DNA of 64,000 nt, from contig JAIWNI010000004.1 in the NCBI GenBank assembly GCA_025331435.1, forward strand, positions 124,001 through 188,000, in the 5' to 3' direction. Source of the DNA: Choanephora cucurbitarum. Taxonomy: Eukaryota > Mucoromycota > Mucoromycetes > Mucorales > Choanephoraceae. A program made the translations under genes and the position numbers. Below the pieces are notes generated by a model. The model was not told where the DNA came from. It made no database searches and worked only from the letters and a program-made list of their open reading frames with translations. Below are positions 48,817-60,520 of this stretch, piece after piece (position 1 is the first letter of the stretch; each line of letters starts with the position of its first letter).

Positions 48817-49574
48817 ATGATAGTCAAGTCCAACTACAAAACAACGATTGCAGTCTCTCAATCAGCATCTACAGATGAGCTCGATGAAGCTATCAAGATA
48901 TTAGAAGAAGAAAGTAATGTCTATATGGCCTGTATAGCACACTTATGCTCCTCTCACTCTATTTTACAGCGACAAGGCGAATAGAAGATATACAACAACA
49001 AGTTGAATTTATGTGCGAATCTATACGCGCTCAAGGCAACACATATTTAAATACAATCATCAAGCCTGTTCGAGAATTGACAGTCAGTGAGTTTTGCGAA
49101 ACATTTGGTGCCGACATACAAACATTTTTAGATAAAAAGAAAGACCCTACGTGAGTTGATAAATGGTTTTTCTTTTTCTGCTTTATACAACTAACAAGTG
49201 GAAGTATGTAGGTCAAATCAATTCAAAACTGATGTTCCTCATATAGACGAAGGAGAAAAAGCTGCTTTAGCGAAGGTATTGCATATCGTTTATATTCGTG
49301 TTTAATAGGCTATTTTAACCTGTTTTTTAAATAGGATACAATCAAGCCGTTTGAATTGCATATCAACAAAGACCATACATCTGAACTGAGCCTACGTTTA
49401 GATCCCAACTGGTCTTCTGTAGTTAATCCAGAAGACTACACATTAACGATCCCATCTGATATTCAGCAGCAGCTAAACCAGGCACAGAAAGAGCGCATTG
49501 TTCAACAAATACAGGCTTTCAAAGACCAATTAGACTTGCTACAAAAGAACTTCTTGTGCAGCAATCAGATATAA
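48817..49574 (+). CDS. Small coiled-coil protein, possibly borealin-like
   Basis: Exons 48817-48913, 48970-49150, 49212-49275 and 49335-49574 give 193 residues with consistent phases and short GT..AG introns (56-61 nt). The segment at about 20-85 (LDEAIKILEEE, RRIEDIQQQVEFM, NTIIKPVRELTVSEF) resembles by eye the helical N-terminus of borealin/Nbl1, which builds the chromosomal passenger bundle with survivin and INCENP: a long helix, a short ..P..R.. turn, then a second helix. The C-terminal segment (IPSDIQQQLNQAQKERIVQQ to the end) is another predicted coiled coil. This assignment is tentative; other small helical complex subunits are possible. A true start farther upstream is not excluded. 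Confidence 0.6.
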
Positions 49575-50774
49575 CAATAGACAAGTGTCCAATTCAACCT
49601 GTTGAGCTTTTTCAGGCCTCTATGAACATGACTTACTTCCCTAAATTTTGAGAAAAGCATCTTTTTGAAAAAAAAAATTATTTTAATGAGTTGATACATA
49701 AAAGAGAGAGAGAGAGCTTCGTCTTAGTTTATGATATCTTCTGACTAATAGAAATCAGTTCTTTTTTAAGGGGAAAGAAGAAAGTGTTGCATCTTAAGAA
49801 GATCATAGGGGTGTAATTGTAATTTCTGTTGGGTCTCTTGCACAAGCATTGCATGTTGCCCTCCAGCATAATGGATGTTGCTAGCTCTGATGGATACCAA
49901 CTTTTTTATATTTTCTATTTCTAACAATAACTTATTTTATCTCGTGTTCAAATATCTTTTTATGTTATAACGTCCGTATCATCATTTCGCTTGTGAGAGT
50001 AATTTGAGTATTTTTTTAAGAACCTAGCCCTTATACCAGCAAAGAAGGTTCAAGTGGGGTTTCCTCTTGCAGAATTATTATTTTCGTTACAAAGAGTCGC
50101 TCCGAGCCTTTTCCCTTACGACCCTTGTCAAAAACAAACAAAAACGTAAAGTCTAAACAGCAATTTTCCAAGCAAAGCAAAAGCGACACATTCTGGTTGT
50201 TATTAAATCACATCAGCCATTTGTCCGTCTATATTTAGTATTATACGTAAAATACTAAAAAAAAGATAGGGTTGAAGCAGTATGATAGCACTAAATGAAA
50301 GTGCCTCACTACATTTTTTTGTTGGTTTTGAAGGCGTTGCTTTTGTCAAATCAGAGTCATGCCACTCAGTCATATGACTACAAAGGGATTAACTTTACAA
50401 CAATTGTTTATGCAATGACCACTCCTACCGATTTCCCTTTTTTCCTGTTTAGACATGTTTGTCACACGCTATAATCTCTTTTTAGTGACAACTGATACAA
50501 TTGAAGTTTGTCTTATGAGGTGATGATAAGCACTTTACGAAATGAAATTTGAAATTTCTACCACAAGAGCCTTGTAATAGCTATATTAAACTTGACTTGG
50601 TTACACATATTATGCACATATGAAAACAAAGACATAATATGAACAAATACAAATTATCGATATGATGTACCAGTTAAGCTAAGATATGTTATTGCTTCAT
50701 TCTACATTTTTTTTGCCGTTTCTCTCTCTCTTTTTTTTCTCTCTTTTTGTTTATAACTATTACTGTTTCGTTTC
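49575..50774. other. 1.2 kb intergenic region, no gene seen
   Basis: AT-rich; a GA repeat at about 49705-49715 and a strong pyrimidine tract at 50706-50745 just before the Sec2 gene. No credible open frame or RNA gene. Confidence 0.5.
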
Positions 50775-52040
50775 ATGTCACTAAAAGAAAACAATTCTCA
50801 TATCCTTAGTAAAGAAGTCAGTTGGAACTACTGTTCTTTCCCTCAACAGCACATCTCAAACAACCTTGAGCGAATCATCTTATCCCAAGCAGCAGAGATA
50901 GAAAAACTAAGATCAGAAGTAAATGCTAAACAAGTAAAGATATCTAAATACCAGGTCAATATTCAGACGTTAGAAGCACAATGCCATGCTGAAAGAAACC
51001 GCATTATTGAAATGGAAAACCAGAGAGCGTTAGTCGATCAGGAAATTGAAGAGCTTAGTGTCAAATTGTTTGAAGAAGCAAATCGAATGGTATCTGAGGA
51101 AAAACAAAAGCGCGCACAGTTAGAGAAATTGGTTTGTGTTGCACAAGAGCAACTGATTGAATTAAAGAGCAGTATGATCAAAGTTGTTGTTCCACCTCCA
51201 AGAGCATCTTCCCTTTCCAGTTTAATTCAGGCTATAGATAACGACACAGCATCTGTAACTACAACAAATTCCTCAGAAAGTCAAGATTCCAAAAAATCAC
51301 ACTACCAAAACATGTTGTTAGAGACCGACTTTGATCAAGCACAAATCAAGTCATTCTACGATTATGTATCCTCATGTAGACTATCAGCAAACAAGAGCCA
51401 AACATCACTTCTCTCTACTAGTTCCTCTAGTGACACAAGGTGCTCGAAACTGGTAGAGCAAGACAAGATGGAGGGTTTAGAAAAAAGAAACAGCATGTCT
51501 AGTGATACATTGTCATATGCCAGCACCATATTACAGCAATCAGAGTACATGCTACAATGCGAAAACGAAGATATTGTACCCTGCCTACAGTTTGGAAACC
51601 CAGAGTCGCGTATGAACGTAAAGCGAATGATGGAATGTATGATGCATAGGCCATGCTTTATCGAATCCATTACATCTCTAGATGAAATCAAAAAAATATT
51701 TTCTCCTTCTCATTCCAACTCTTCCGCTTACCATCGTCCACTTATTTGGGAAAGGTGGTCTTCATCTAGACAACACGCTTTAGACACAGATAACTCAATA
51801 GAATGTGCAGCATGCGCCAAAAAGGTTTTAGTTGAATCAAATCGTATCTATCGCTTTCGTTTGGATGAGCAAGATGATTGGCTTTTAATTGACCAGAATT
51901 GCCGAGATCGACTAGTTGCCGTATGCAACTTCTATAGCTTTGTGAGAAACATTCAACTGGGACTATTCGAAAACAAGTCCCTTGAATTACTTTATCTTGA
52001 AAACATAGAGCTCAGGAAGAAAATGTTCTTTTCTCGGTAA
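50775..52040 (+). CDS. sec2: Sec2-type Rab guanine nucleotide exchange factor
   Basis: Single exon, 421 residues. Sec2 activates the Rab GTPase Sec4 on secretory vesicles bound for growth sites. Residues about 33-135 form a long coiled coil that includes the GEF core ELSVKLFEEANRMVSEEKQK, the diagnostic Sec2/Rabin8 sequence. The middle is Ser-rich and likely phosphorylated. The C-terminal ~110 residues match the conserved fungal Sec2 tail: a CAAC pair, YRFRLDEQDDWLLID, CRDRLVAVCNFYSFVRN and terminal LRKKMFFSR. It is shorter than yeast Sec2 (about 760), mainly in the middle. Together with the formin and ARPC5 in this window it belongs to the hyphal-tip growth machinery, though they are not clustered in an operon sense. 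The upstream region is pyrimidine-rich. Confidence 0.9.
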   Translation: MSLKENNSHILSKEVSWNYCSFPQQHISNNLERIILSQAAEIEKLRSEVNAKQVKISKYQVNIQTLEAQCHAERNRIIEMENQRALVDQEIEELSVKLFEEANRMVSEEKQKRAQLEKLVCVAQEQLIELKSSMIKVVVPPPRASSLSSLIQAIDNDTASVTTTNSSESQDSKKSHYQNMLLETDFDQAQIKSFYDYVSSCRLSANKSQTSLLSTSSSSDTRCSKLVEQDKMEGLEKRNSMSSDTLSYASTILQQSEYMLQCENEDIVPCLQFGNPESRMNVKRMMECMMHRPCFIESITSLDEIKKIFSPSHSNSSAYHRPLIWERWSSSRQHALDTDNSIECAACAKKVLVESNRIYRFRLDEQDDWLLIDQNCRDRLVAVCNFYSFVRNIQLGLFENKSLELLYLENIELRKKMFFSR

Positions 52041-52724
52041 GGGTAATCTAGTCTGACAAAAAGAAAGCGATGATACTTATATTCTATACTCTTTAGTGTT
52101 GGCTTTCATTCGCCTTAGACTGTAAAGATATTTATTTAATCATGCTTTGCACATAATAAAGTATTCATGTAATGTTTATAATCATTCTAAAAACGTTCGG
52201 CCAGAGTTTTAGCTCTGTTGCCATTCAAAAAAACATTAAACTTTGAATTCTTATGTCTTGTTTAGACCGAATGCTTAGACGAATATTGCCTAAAAATCAT
52301 AACTTGATATATCTAGACATAAGTAGAATAGGAATGCTGTCTTTGCATTCAATGCTTTTATATTTACTAAACAACTCAATCTGAATTGCTTTTGCCATTC
52401 ATTTTCGTTATTAGAGACGGTCATGTTTAAAAATGGTATTGATGTTTAGCTTAGCATCTAATGTTTATTTCTCAATTACAGACCCAGCAAAAAGACTATT
52501 GCAGGGACAAATGTTTATTTTCTTGATGGGACTGCAGAAGAAAAACATCCCCTCCACAAAAGAAAAAGAGAGACTTCCCTGCCTACAACTACTTTAATGC
52601 AATTTGAATTGGTTATGTGTCCGGAAGCGATCAAAGAAATAGAGCTGAGACAGAAAAATTTGAACAGTTTGGGTCCTTGTTTTTTCTACTACCTTTTTCT
52701 TTTTTTTTTCGAAAGTTATTCTAC
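52041..52724. other. Intergenic between Sec2 and AAA ATPase genes
   Basis: The 3' flank of Sec2 (AATAAAGTA near 52156) and promoter of the AAA gene, with a T-rich stretch at 52680-52710. An in-frame opening upstream of 52725 (from 52617) lacks a leader-like sequence and is not taken as coding. Confidence 0.5.
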
Positions 52725-55658
52725 ATGTCTTTTGTAGCACGTTTAAATCGTTTGCCTATTCGACAAACACAAAAATGGCTTCAAAATTCTATGATAAATC
52801 GAAATGCGAGTTCATCCACTAAGCTGCCTAAGCCAAATACACTAGGACGTCAAAAATCAATTAAATTTAGACGCAACAGAGTACCTGCTACTTTATCAGG
52901 TATAGCAAATCGCTTAGTATTATATCTACTCATCTTACAATAATATGACTAGACTCATTTTTGCGCACAAACTACATGCAGCCTACTTCATTAAGTTCAT
53001 TACCTGATAAATACGCTTCATTTATACCAGATTATGTCCTAAAAGAACTTGAGTATAGTGTAAGATCAGGATTATCACCTAAGGGAACAATAGCTACATT
53101 TAATCATACGGACCATATTGCTATTAGTATACCCAATACTGGAGCGTGTTATCTGCAGGATCATATTGTTCGCCAGTTATCTGCTAAAACCAATGCCGAC
53201 CTGTTCGTACTGGATCCTCAAGATTTTGTGTCTATCGCACAGCAGAACTTCAGCCGAGATGGTAAGCGAATACAGATGAAAATTGGCAGCATGAAACCAA
53301 CATGTCCAAAATTTTAGTAGCTGCAGTGTTGCCAATTTTGTCATCAGTTGATCCAGAGTCCAATGTCATCCTTGCTTTATCTCAAAGCGACATTGATGAT
53401 CCATATGAAAATAGCAAAGAAAATCAAGATGATACCGAACGAGGCAATTCAGATGGAGCATACGAAATCTTTGTAAAGAGCGATAATGAAAAGGAAGACG
53501 ACGGAAACAATCTTCCTGAGGATGATCAAGATGAAAACATAGAAGACACTCTAGAGGATGATAGACTCAAAATAAATGTGCACCCATCAGAATCGTCTAC
53601 AAATAGAGTTATCAACATGGAAGGTGTAGAAATCGATTTGGATGACATTTACGGCAATGGCTCACAAGATCAGAAAGCACAACAGATGCATAAGATATCA
53701 AAGTCAACTCTCAACCAGGTTTCGTCTCGATATACATCTATGTTCAAAAAGCTACTCTCTAATGGCAGCATATCAAAGTCTGAAAACAAGGAGAGCGGAA
53801 CAATCATCTATTTGAGGGATTATGGATCTATGCAAGATGCCTTTACTCGTATCATGTTAAAGTCACTGTTACTTGCTGTAGAAGATTTGAAACAGAGAGG
53901 CCACCGATTGATGATTGTTGCATCTTATTGTTTGAAACCTGACTTGGACGAAATCTTAGTACCTGCCATCCCTAACCTACGTTACATCTCTGTTTTGCCC
54001 TCATTCAAAGACAAGCAACATGTGGAACAATGGAAGACACTGATGAAGCAAGATGAAATTTCAAGAGCGGCAGAAATAAATGCAAAACAGGTGTTGGCAG
54101 TCTATCGCCAAAAGAATATATTGGAAACACAATCGTTGCAAGAGCAAGAGGAACTCTTGACATCGCTTATATCAAGCTTAAAAAAAGACAGTATGTCAAA
54201 ATCAGTATGGACGCCCAAGGAAGTAGATCGTCGTGTAACAACAGCTATCGGCCATGCGCTAGAGTCTTCAAAGACTAAACTCGAGCTAGACGATTTGATC
54301 CAAGCAAACAAAATAGTAGGCAGCGCTATTGACCTTAGAGACAAAGCAATCAACACTCTCAAATCTACTATGAACGTTAAATTAGACAATGACGGAAGCA
54401 TCGATATGAACTACTTGAAAAGAAGCTGCAATGAATATGAAAGGAAATTGCTTTCAAGAATAGTTGATCCATGTAAGCTCGCACATATACCTGTATAAAA
54501 ATACCAAAACATCAGCCTCATTATCATCTGTTTTGTATTAGCTAAGGTACATGGATCATTCAGAGATGTGCGCGCTCCGCCATCTACAATTGAAACGCTT
54601 CAGTCGCTTATATCCTTTCCTTTGCTTTACCCTGAATTATTCTGTAAAGGTATTTTGAAAAAGAACTTCATTCCTGGAGTACTGTTGTTTGGCCCGCCTG
54701 GTACAGGAAAGGTAATTTTAAAGGAAAGCAGCAGAACAGAGTGCTAAACCTTGTTCCTGCGTATGTAGACTATGCTTGCAAAAGCAGTTGCTAAAGAGAG
54801 TGGAAGCCGAATGCTGGACATTCAAGCAAGTGATGTGTAAGCTACTAAAAGAAAAGGCAATATAATGTGCTGCATTATTGATTTTCTCTGTTGCTCCTCA
54901 TAGTTATGACATGTATGTTGGCCAAGGAGAGAAAAACGTGAAGGTATTTACAAGTCAAATATATAAGACGATCGGACCATCTCTAAACTGAACTTTTTTT
55001 GTTTTTAGGCTATATTTTCTCTTGCCAGAAAACTCTCACCATGTGTCATTTTCATTGATGAAGTAGATAGTTTGATGAACAAGAGAGGATCAGATTATTC
55101 TTCAAAATCACATCGAGAAATCATCAATCAGTTTATGGTTGAATGGGATGGGCTCTCAAGCAACAACCAAGGAGTCGTTGTTATGGCAGCGACTAACAGA
55201 CCTTTTGATCTCGACGATGCAGTCTTGAGACGTATGCCTAGACGGATTTTAGGTAAACTGCTTAATTACATGTATTATGTATTCTCCTTTTGTCTAATGA
55301 CAGGCTTATGTTTAAAATGTTAGTCGACTTGCCAAACGAGCAAGATCGTGCTGAAATACTGAAGGTGCTTCTCCAGGACGAACAACATGAGGTCCCAATT
55401 GAAGATGTAGCAAAAGCAACAGAGCATTACTCAGGGTCAGATCTGAAAAATGTATGCGTGACAGCCGCATTGAAAGCAGTTCAACAACAAGTGACAACAA
55501 AAATACCTCAATCACTGAGAATGGAGCATTTTGAGGAGGCACTTAAAATGGTTCCTCCTAGTTCAAGTGAGGAGATGGATAGCTTGGTTGAAATTCGAAA
55601 ATGGGACAGTAAATTTGGTGATGGCAAGAAGAAACCCAAGACAACAATTGGATTTTAG
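52725..55658 (+). CDS. Msp1/ATAD1-related AAA ATPase with long N-terminal region, mitochondrial
   Basis: Exons 52725-52899, 52953-53261, 53318-54472, 54542-54711, 54769-54836, 54904-54943, 55009-55252 and 55324-55658 give about 831 residues; the first intron has an alternative in-frame solution (52917-52981, 827 residues). The N-terminus MSFVARLNRLPIRQTQKWLQ is Arg-rich, hydrophobic and acid-free, a likely mitochondrial presequence. A long region of about 500 residues follows, including an acidic stretch (EDDGNNLPEDDQDENIED) and coiled-coil parts. The C-terminal AAA module has Walker A FGPPGTGKTMLAKA (about 595), pore region YDMYVGQGEKNVK, Walker B VIFIDEVDSL and ATNRPFDLDDAVLRRMPRR, typical of the Msp1/spastin/katanin clade. 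It is far longer than Msp1 (about 360), so it is a related but distinct ATPase; the role is inferred as mitochondrial protein extraction or quality control. Confidence 0.85.
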
Positions 55659-57481
55659 GCGTTGCAATAATGATGCACAATACTTCCAAACATGAAACAT
55701 TATTTATATTAGAACTATAAATGTACGTGCAATTTGTTTAATATAAAATTGCTCGTAGCTGATGAAAGAAACAAATACGACGGCCTGCTGTGCCCTAAAT
55801 TAAGATTCTCTGTTTGCTACAATGCATAACTGCATTAATATCGACCATAGGAACTTTTTTATTAATATTAAATTGTTGCGTCGATTGAGGATTCGTTTTT
55901 TTTTTTCGTGAACAGATTTTATTGAGTTTTACAACATACTATGAATGATAGGCTTCATATAGTTAACAAATCAGCTGCCTACCCGCTCTGATTACTGGTA
56001 CATAGACATGATTGAATAGCTTCAACCATGCCTTGACATGATTATCCTAATTGTGCGTCATAGGTATCACGAAACCTTAAAAAGAGCGCGAAATTTTACA
56101 ATCGAACCTGAAATGAATCGAGCAAATTAAGTATAAGAGGAGACAATTTGAACATGATTCAGTTGTATTGTTGATTGAACTTTAGGTAGCTTAATTCAGT
56201 CTAATGCTTGAACAATGCAATAGTGAAATGGACAACAATTCCAAAGCACTTATATCTACGATCCCTTTTTAGTGTAACAAGGGAAATCAAGGTAACACCA
56301 ACCAAGAAATATTGTAAACTTAATAGGCCTGTGCGAATCTTTCAACTTCGTCGGAGAGATATACCAAGTCAAGTGATAAATACGTCAATAGAAATAATAT
56401 TTTTCTTCGTAGGAACAAAAAGAGAGCTTCAATGAATGCGATTAAAGTGTCATGTCTCAAAGAAGAAAGACAAGCTCGCCAGCATCATTTTTAAAATGAC
56501 CTTTGCAAGCTTGTGGAGTCCACTCACTTTTTGATTTTTTTCTCCAATGAGTTAATATGAAGAAAATATCGCTGAAATACAATGCAAAAGCATGAAAACA
56601 GTATTCATTAGTTGTGGTACTTTCTCTTGTCTTAAGAGTCCCAGTCGTTGTAGAGAAGTTCTGTGTGGAGGTGAAGAAGTCTTACATTAAGCCAAGTCAA
56701 ATTTTGAGTAATCGTCCAAAACTAGCCTTGGAATCTAAGAGTTCAACTGACTATTGGGCATCTCTTAACGTAAATGCAACAAGTACTTTATTTTGGTTGC
56801 CAACGACAAGGCCTGTTTTTCTCTTGTGTACGAGATCCCCTTGAGTGATATCCTGATTTTCATGGAGTTAAGCCTACTTTCGCTTCATCGTGGAAAAATG
56901 AATTTTTACTTTTTCTCTGCCGGCTTAAAGAGCTCATCAGTCAGCAGATTTCTTCAATTCATGAGAAAAGAGAGACCTGTTTTCCTGGCTCTTTGGGCAA
57001 AACTGTAGAGTCCACAGATGTTCAGCATTGTTTTCCTCAAAGGCAGGACAACATATTTACTACCTTCTGTCCTTGTTTGCTTTTTTACTGTCAGACGAGA
57101 TAAAAAAGAATAGTGAATCAATATATGTCATGACTCTCTTAAATGAACGGTTAGATGATATCGTTGGAAACCTCATACTATTCATGACATAAGCTTCCTT
57201 CTTAAACGTTTTTTGTATAGTATACTCCTGAAGAAAAAAAAAGCCTAAATATCATGAAAAGCATTTAGAGCATTTTCTTTCTTTCGATAAATTTGTCAAG
57301 CATCTTTTTCTCTTGATATTGCTCCAGACAACCCTCAAGTGTGCTTTGATAGCAACTGGATTCTACGTGTGTATCATTACTTTAAGAATCGTATTTTCAT
57401 GATATACCAAGAGTCATTGTCGGCCACAAATTTGGCAAATGAGTAAACTACTTCACCTACTTGAATCCTCTAAGCTTTCTT
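55659..57481. other. Gene-free stretch with possible element debris
   Basis: AT-rich with short open frames. The frame at 56793-57008 includes GLKSSSVSRFLQFMRKE, which by eye faintly recalls the start of LINE-type endonuclease domains, but later sequence is stop-ridden. Two short similar motifs (TGGAGTCCAC at about 56515, TAGAGTCCAC at about 57008) occur. No intact gene. Confidence 0.35.
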
Positions 57482-58150
57482 TCATTTTCCACCGGTTTTA
57501 ACTCGGTGAATGGAGTCATTGTACTCCATCAAAACAATATAGAATTTTTTAATTATAATGGAGCAGAGTAGGCTCATATGCAACGTTAGCGTAATTTTAG
57601 CTAGTATGTCAATTCTTGGGTAGATCGCCAAAGGAGGTTTCCTTCTTCCCCAAGCGGCGCCTCAGACCATAATAGAGGTTCTATTGCTTTTGAATGAGAT
57701 CCTTTCACAAAACTTTGTGTATTTCTTAGAGCACCATCTCCACGACTTCTTCTTGACGACATTTGCCTCAATTTGGAAGCTGAAGTCGTCTGTCCAAGTG
57801 ACCTTCTTCCAATGGTCAACAGTCCAGCTCGAGTGCTCTTTAGTAAGCTGGTGCCTCACTTTTGATTGCTTTTGAGTCAAACAAGGCTTGGAAGTAGCAA
57901 CTCACTTGTTTAGTTTGCTTTCATGCGGATGCTCGGCTATAGGCATGATGCTGCATCTGAAGGGCATTTGAGCCTGAAGTTCGGCAAGAGTTACAATATA
58001 CAGATGATGCCTTTTTCTTCGTTGATATGCTTTTCTGAGCCTTCCAGGATCTTTCTTCTCATCGCGCCAAGCGTTTGATTGTCCTTGATAGTTTTATTTA
58101 CAGTTGAAAGCAGTACTTTAAGACCATTCGCGACCTGTTAGCGCATCCGA
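57482..58150 (-). mobile_element. Degenerate Tc1/mariner transposase
   Basis: Minus-strand DDE-superfamily transposase remnant. Seen in one frame: WTVDHWKKVTWTDDFSF (region around the first catalytic Asp), then SKKYTKFCERISFKSN and TSIMV followed by a stop where VWG is expected (near 57670). The same frame continues to MEYNDSIHR, where the usual Asp before Asn is Tyr, so a catalytic residue is lost. Upstream pieces (GLKVLLSTVNKTIKDNQ, MRRKILEGSEKH) in shifted frames look like the helix-turn-helix part. Stops, frame changes and the lost Asp show it is inactive. Terminal repeats were not found, so the true borders are unknown. It could be a past source of transposase for elements like the TA-flanked MITE at 8755, but the ends cannot be compared. 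Confidence 0.7.
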
Positions 58151-58478
58151 CCATTTATAGATCAACCAGCCGTATGAATCTTGGTTTTGAGAACTCAATG
58201 AAATATATTGTGATACTTCTATTGAAAAATGTATATGTCGAGTGGAGGTACAACTAAGACTTGTGTGATTCAATAATGACAATCATAATTTTCGGATTAC
58301 AAATCATTAGTATAATTGAACAGGCTATCCAATCGTATTGGTTGGATAAACTTGGTGTGAAACACGGAAAGGTGCACCAGACATGCCGTGTATTATTGAA
58401 CAAAACAAACGCTTAAAAGACAGGCTTTTAATTTCTTTTCCTCTTTTTTTTTCTTTTGATTTAATCTACTTTTTCACC
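58151..58478. other. Promoter region of MFS gene
   Basis: AT-rich; T-rich tract at 58436-58476 immediately upstream of the start. It may include the 5' margin of the decayed transposon. No gene. Confidence 0.45.
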
Positions 58479-60418
58479 ATGGATATTTCAGAACAAGTAC
58501 CTCTATTAGGCGGGCCTAAAACAAATACAAACAAGAAAAAGCCATCGCCGTGGTATATCATTGCGCCAATGTTTAGTGTTACTTTTGCATTCGGGTAAAA
58601 AAAAAGTTGACGCATTATTTATCTTCTTCATCCAATAAACACATCACTTACTAGCGCACTGATGGCCCCCATGATTCAATTCTACACTGTTGTATTTTGC
58701 TACAAGTAAGCTCATAGAAACAAAGTAGATAAAGAAAAATAAAAGCAGATTCTGAAGTTGCATAAATAATAGATACTACGAAACACAGAAAGGCTCTTCA
58801 TTGGATGGAGAGAATGATCTGCCATCCATAGAAGACTGCGCTATTCCAGAAGTTCAAGCAGTTGTATCTAAGGCACAAGCTATCATTATGTTTTTAAGCT
58901 GTACTGCATGTAAGATAGCTTTTTGCAGTACTAGAGCTCTTATCTAACAACGCATTTAAGGTTTATTGTCTGCTGGCTTCCTTGGATCCCTATCGGATCG
59001 AAAAGGTCGGCGTTTGGTGATACTTATTTCAGGATTAGGCAACATCATCTTGATGATCGCTTACCTAGTAACGATTAGCTATGCCCATATCTTTGGCATT
59101 TCACTTCTCTATATTGCTCCTATGATTCGTGGATTAGTTGGTGGTGATAACGTACTTGTCGTCACTGCACAAGCCTATATATCTGACTGCACATCTCCTA
59201 CAAAACGGTAAACAAAACAAAAAATAGAAATTAGAAAAAAGTTCTTAAGTAGGAAAGCGGCGATTGATCGATTATTCTTTTTTTTAGAACCATTGCATTT
59301 GGTCATTTGATTGCTGCTATCTTTTTAGGTGCTACTGTCGGCCCACCACTTTCGTCTTATGTACTCAAAGAGACGGGTTCGATCACAAATGTCTTTTTGA
59401 TGGTTCTTTTTGTTTCTACGTTGTTTGAGCTCTATGTGTTCTTCATTCTGCCTGAATCTCATGATTTCGAAAAGCTTAAAGTGCCCCAAAAGAATGCCAC
59501 ATTCTTACAGCGTATCAATATCTTTTCTGCTCTCAACATCTTATTCCGCACTTCCTCAGAACACGCAAACAAACACGCATTGCCTTTTATTGCTGGTGTC
59601 CAATTCATGCTAAATATTGTCATGATGCCTCCCACTCTATTATATGCTATGCTTGTATTTGGCTGGACAGCCTATGAAGGCGGTCTATATATCAGTTTAG
59701 CTGCGTTTACTCGTTTGCTTGTCATGGTTCTTATCTTGCCCTTAGTGTCAAAATTGTTTCACAAAAATCGCGCTTCTGTCAACAAGGATGAAAGAAATCG
59801 CAAGACCTTTGTTGCTTCTTCTTCTTCTTCAAGTACTGTCTTTAGTGACAAGCGTGGAGAACGAACAAAAGGGGATAGATCTAAAGATTTATCAGATGAT
59901 GACAAACCTCATACTGAGGAAGATATCAAGCATTCTATCCGATTTGATATCTGGATGGTGCGCATAGGTATGACTGTTGAAGCACTTGGTCTTATCGGTA
60001 TTGGTACTGCTCCCACATCAGCTGGGGTTGTAGTTGCTGGTTGTCTACAGAGCTTCGCTCTCCTGGGCGCTCCATCGCTCAAGTCTCTATTGACCACCTT
60101 AGTCAAGCCTTCCGAGATAGGTGAACTGATGGGAGCAATTGCTGTTTTAGAATCCATTGCAAGTAATGTATCTTGGTTTTAATTGCATATAATCCCACCT
60201 GACTAACATTTAAATTTCTTCTAGTGATTGTGTCTCAGTTTGGTCTTAATGCAATCTACAGCATGTCAGTTAAAGTGATGCCTCAACTGACATTCTACAT
60301 CTGTGCTATTTTTGCATTCGTTGGTGTTTTCTTGACTCTCTTTGTATATCCCACATCTTCTAAACCAACTACTGACAATGATACCACAAGTAACAGTGCT
60401 ACTGTTACTATTTCATAA
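58479..60418 (+). CDS. Major facilitator superfamily transporter
   Basis: Exons 58479-58594, 58655-58705, 58773-58909, 58961-59207, 59288-60162 and 60225-60418 give 539 residues. Multiple hydrophobic segments are evident (for example IIAPMFSVTFAFGALMAPMI, LVILISGLGNIILMIAYLV, LLVMVLILPLVSKLF, LTFYICAIFAFVGVFLTLFV), consistent with a 12-TM fold. The loop 2-3 motif is clear: GFLGSLSDRKGRR, the MFS G-x-L-x-D-R-x-G-R-R signature. A long Ser/Lys-rich cytosolic loop (about residues 345-405) splits the two halves. The pattern resembles TetA/Hiat1 (MFSD14)-like H+-coupled exporters; substrate unknown. The last intron uses GTAATG with phase 1; reading through at the next GT would break the frame. The start ATG has CACC before it, a good context; an ATG at 58383 would add an unlikely hydrophobic leader. 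Confidence 0.9.
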
Positions 60419-60520
60419 ATCATGTAATTAAAGCTCCGTTTACACACATTAGAAATTACGTCCTATGTCTTCCTCTTTCTTTTGAGTTTTTTGTTATCCA
60501 TACTTATTTAATACACGAAC

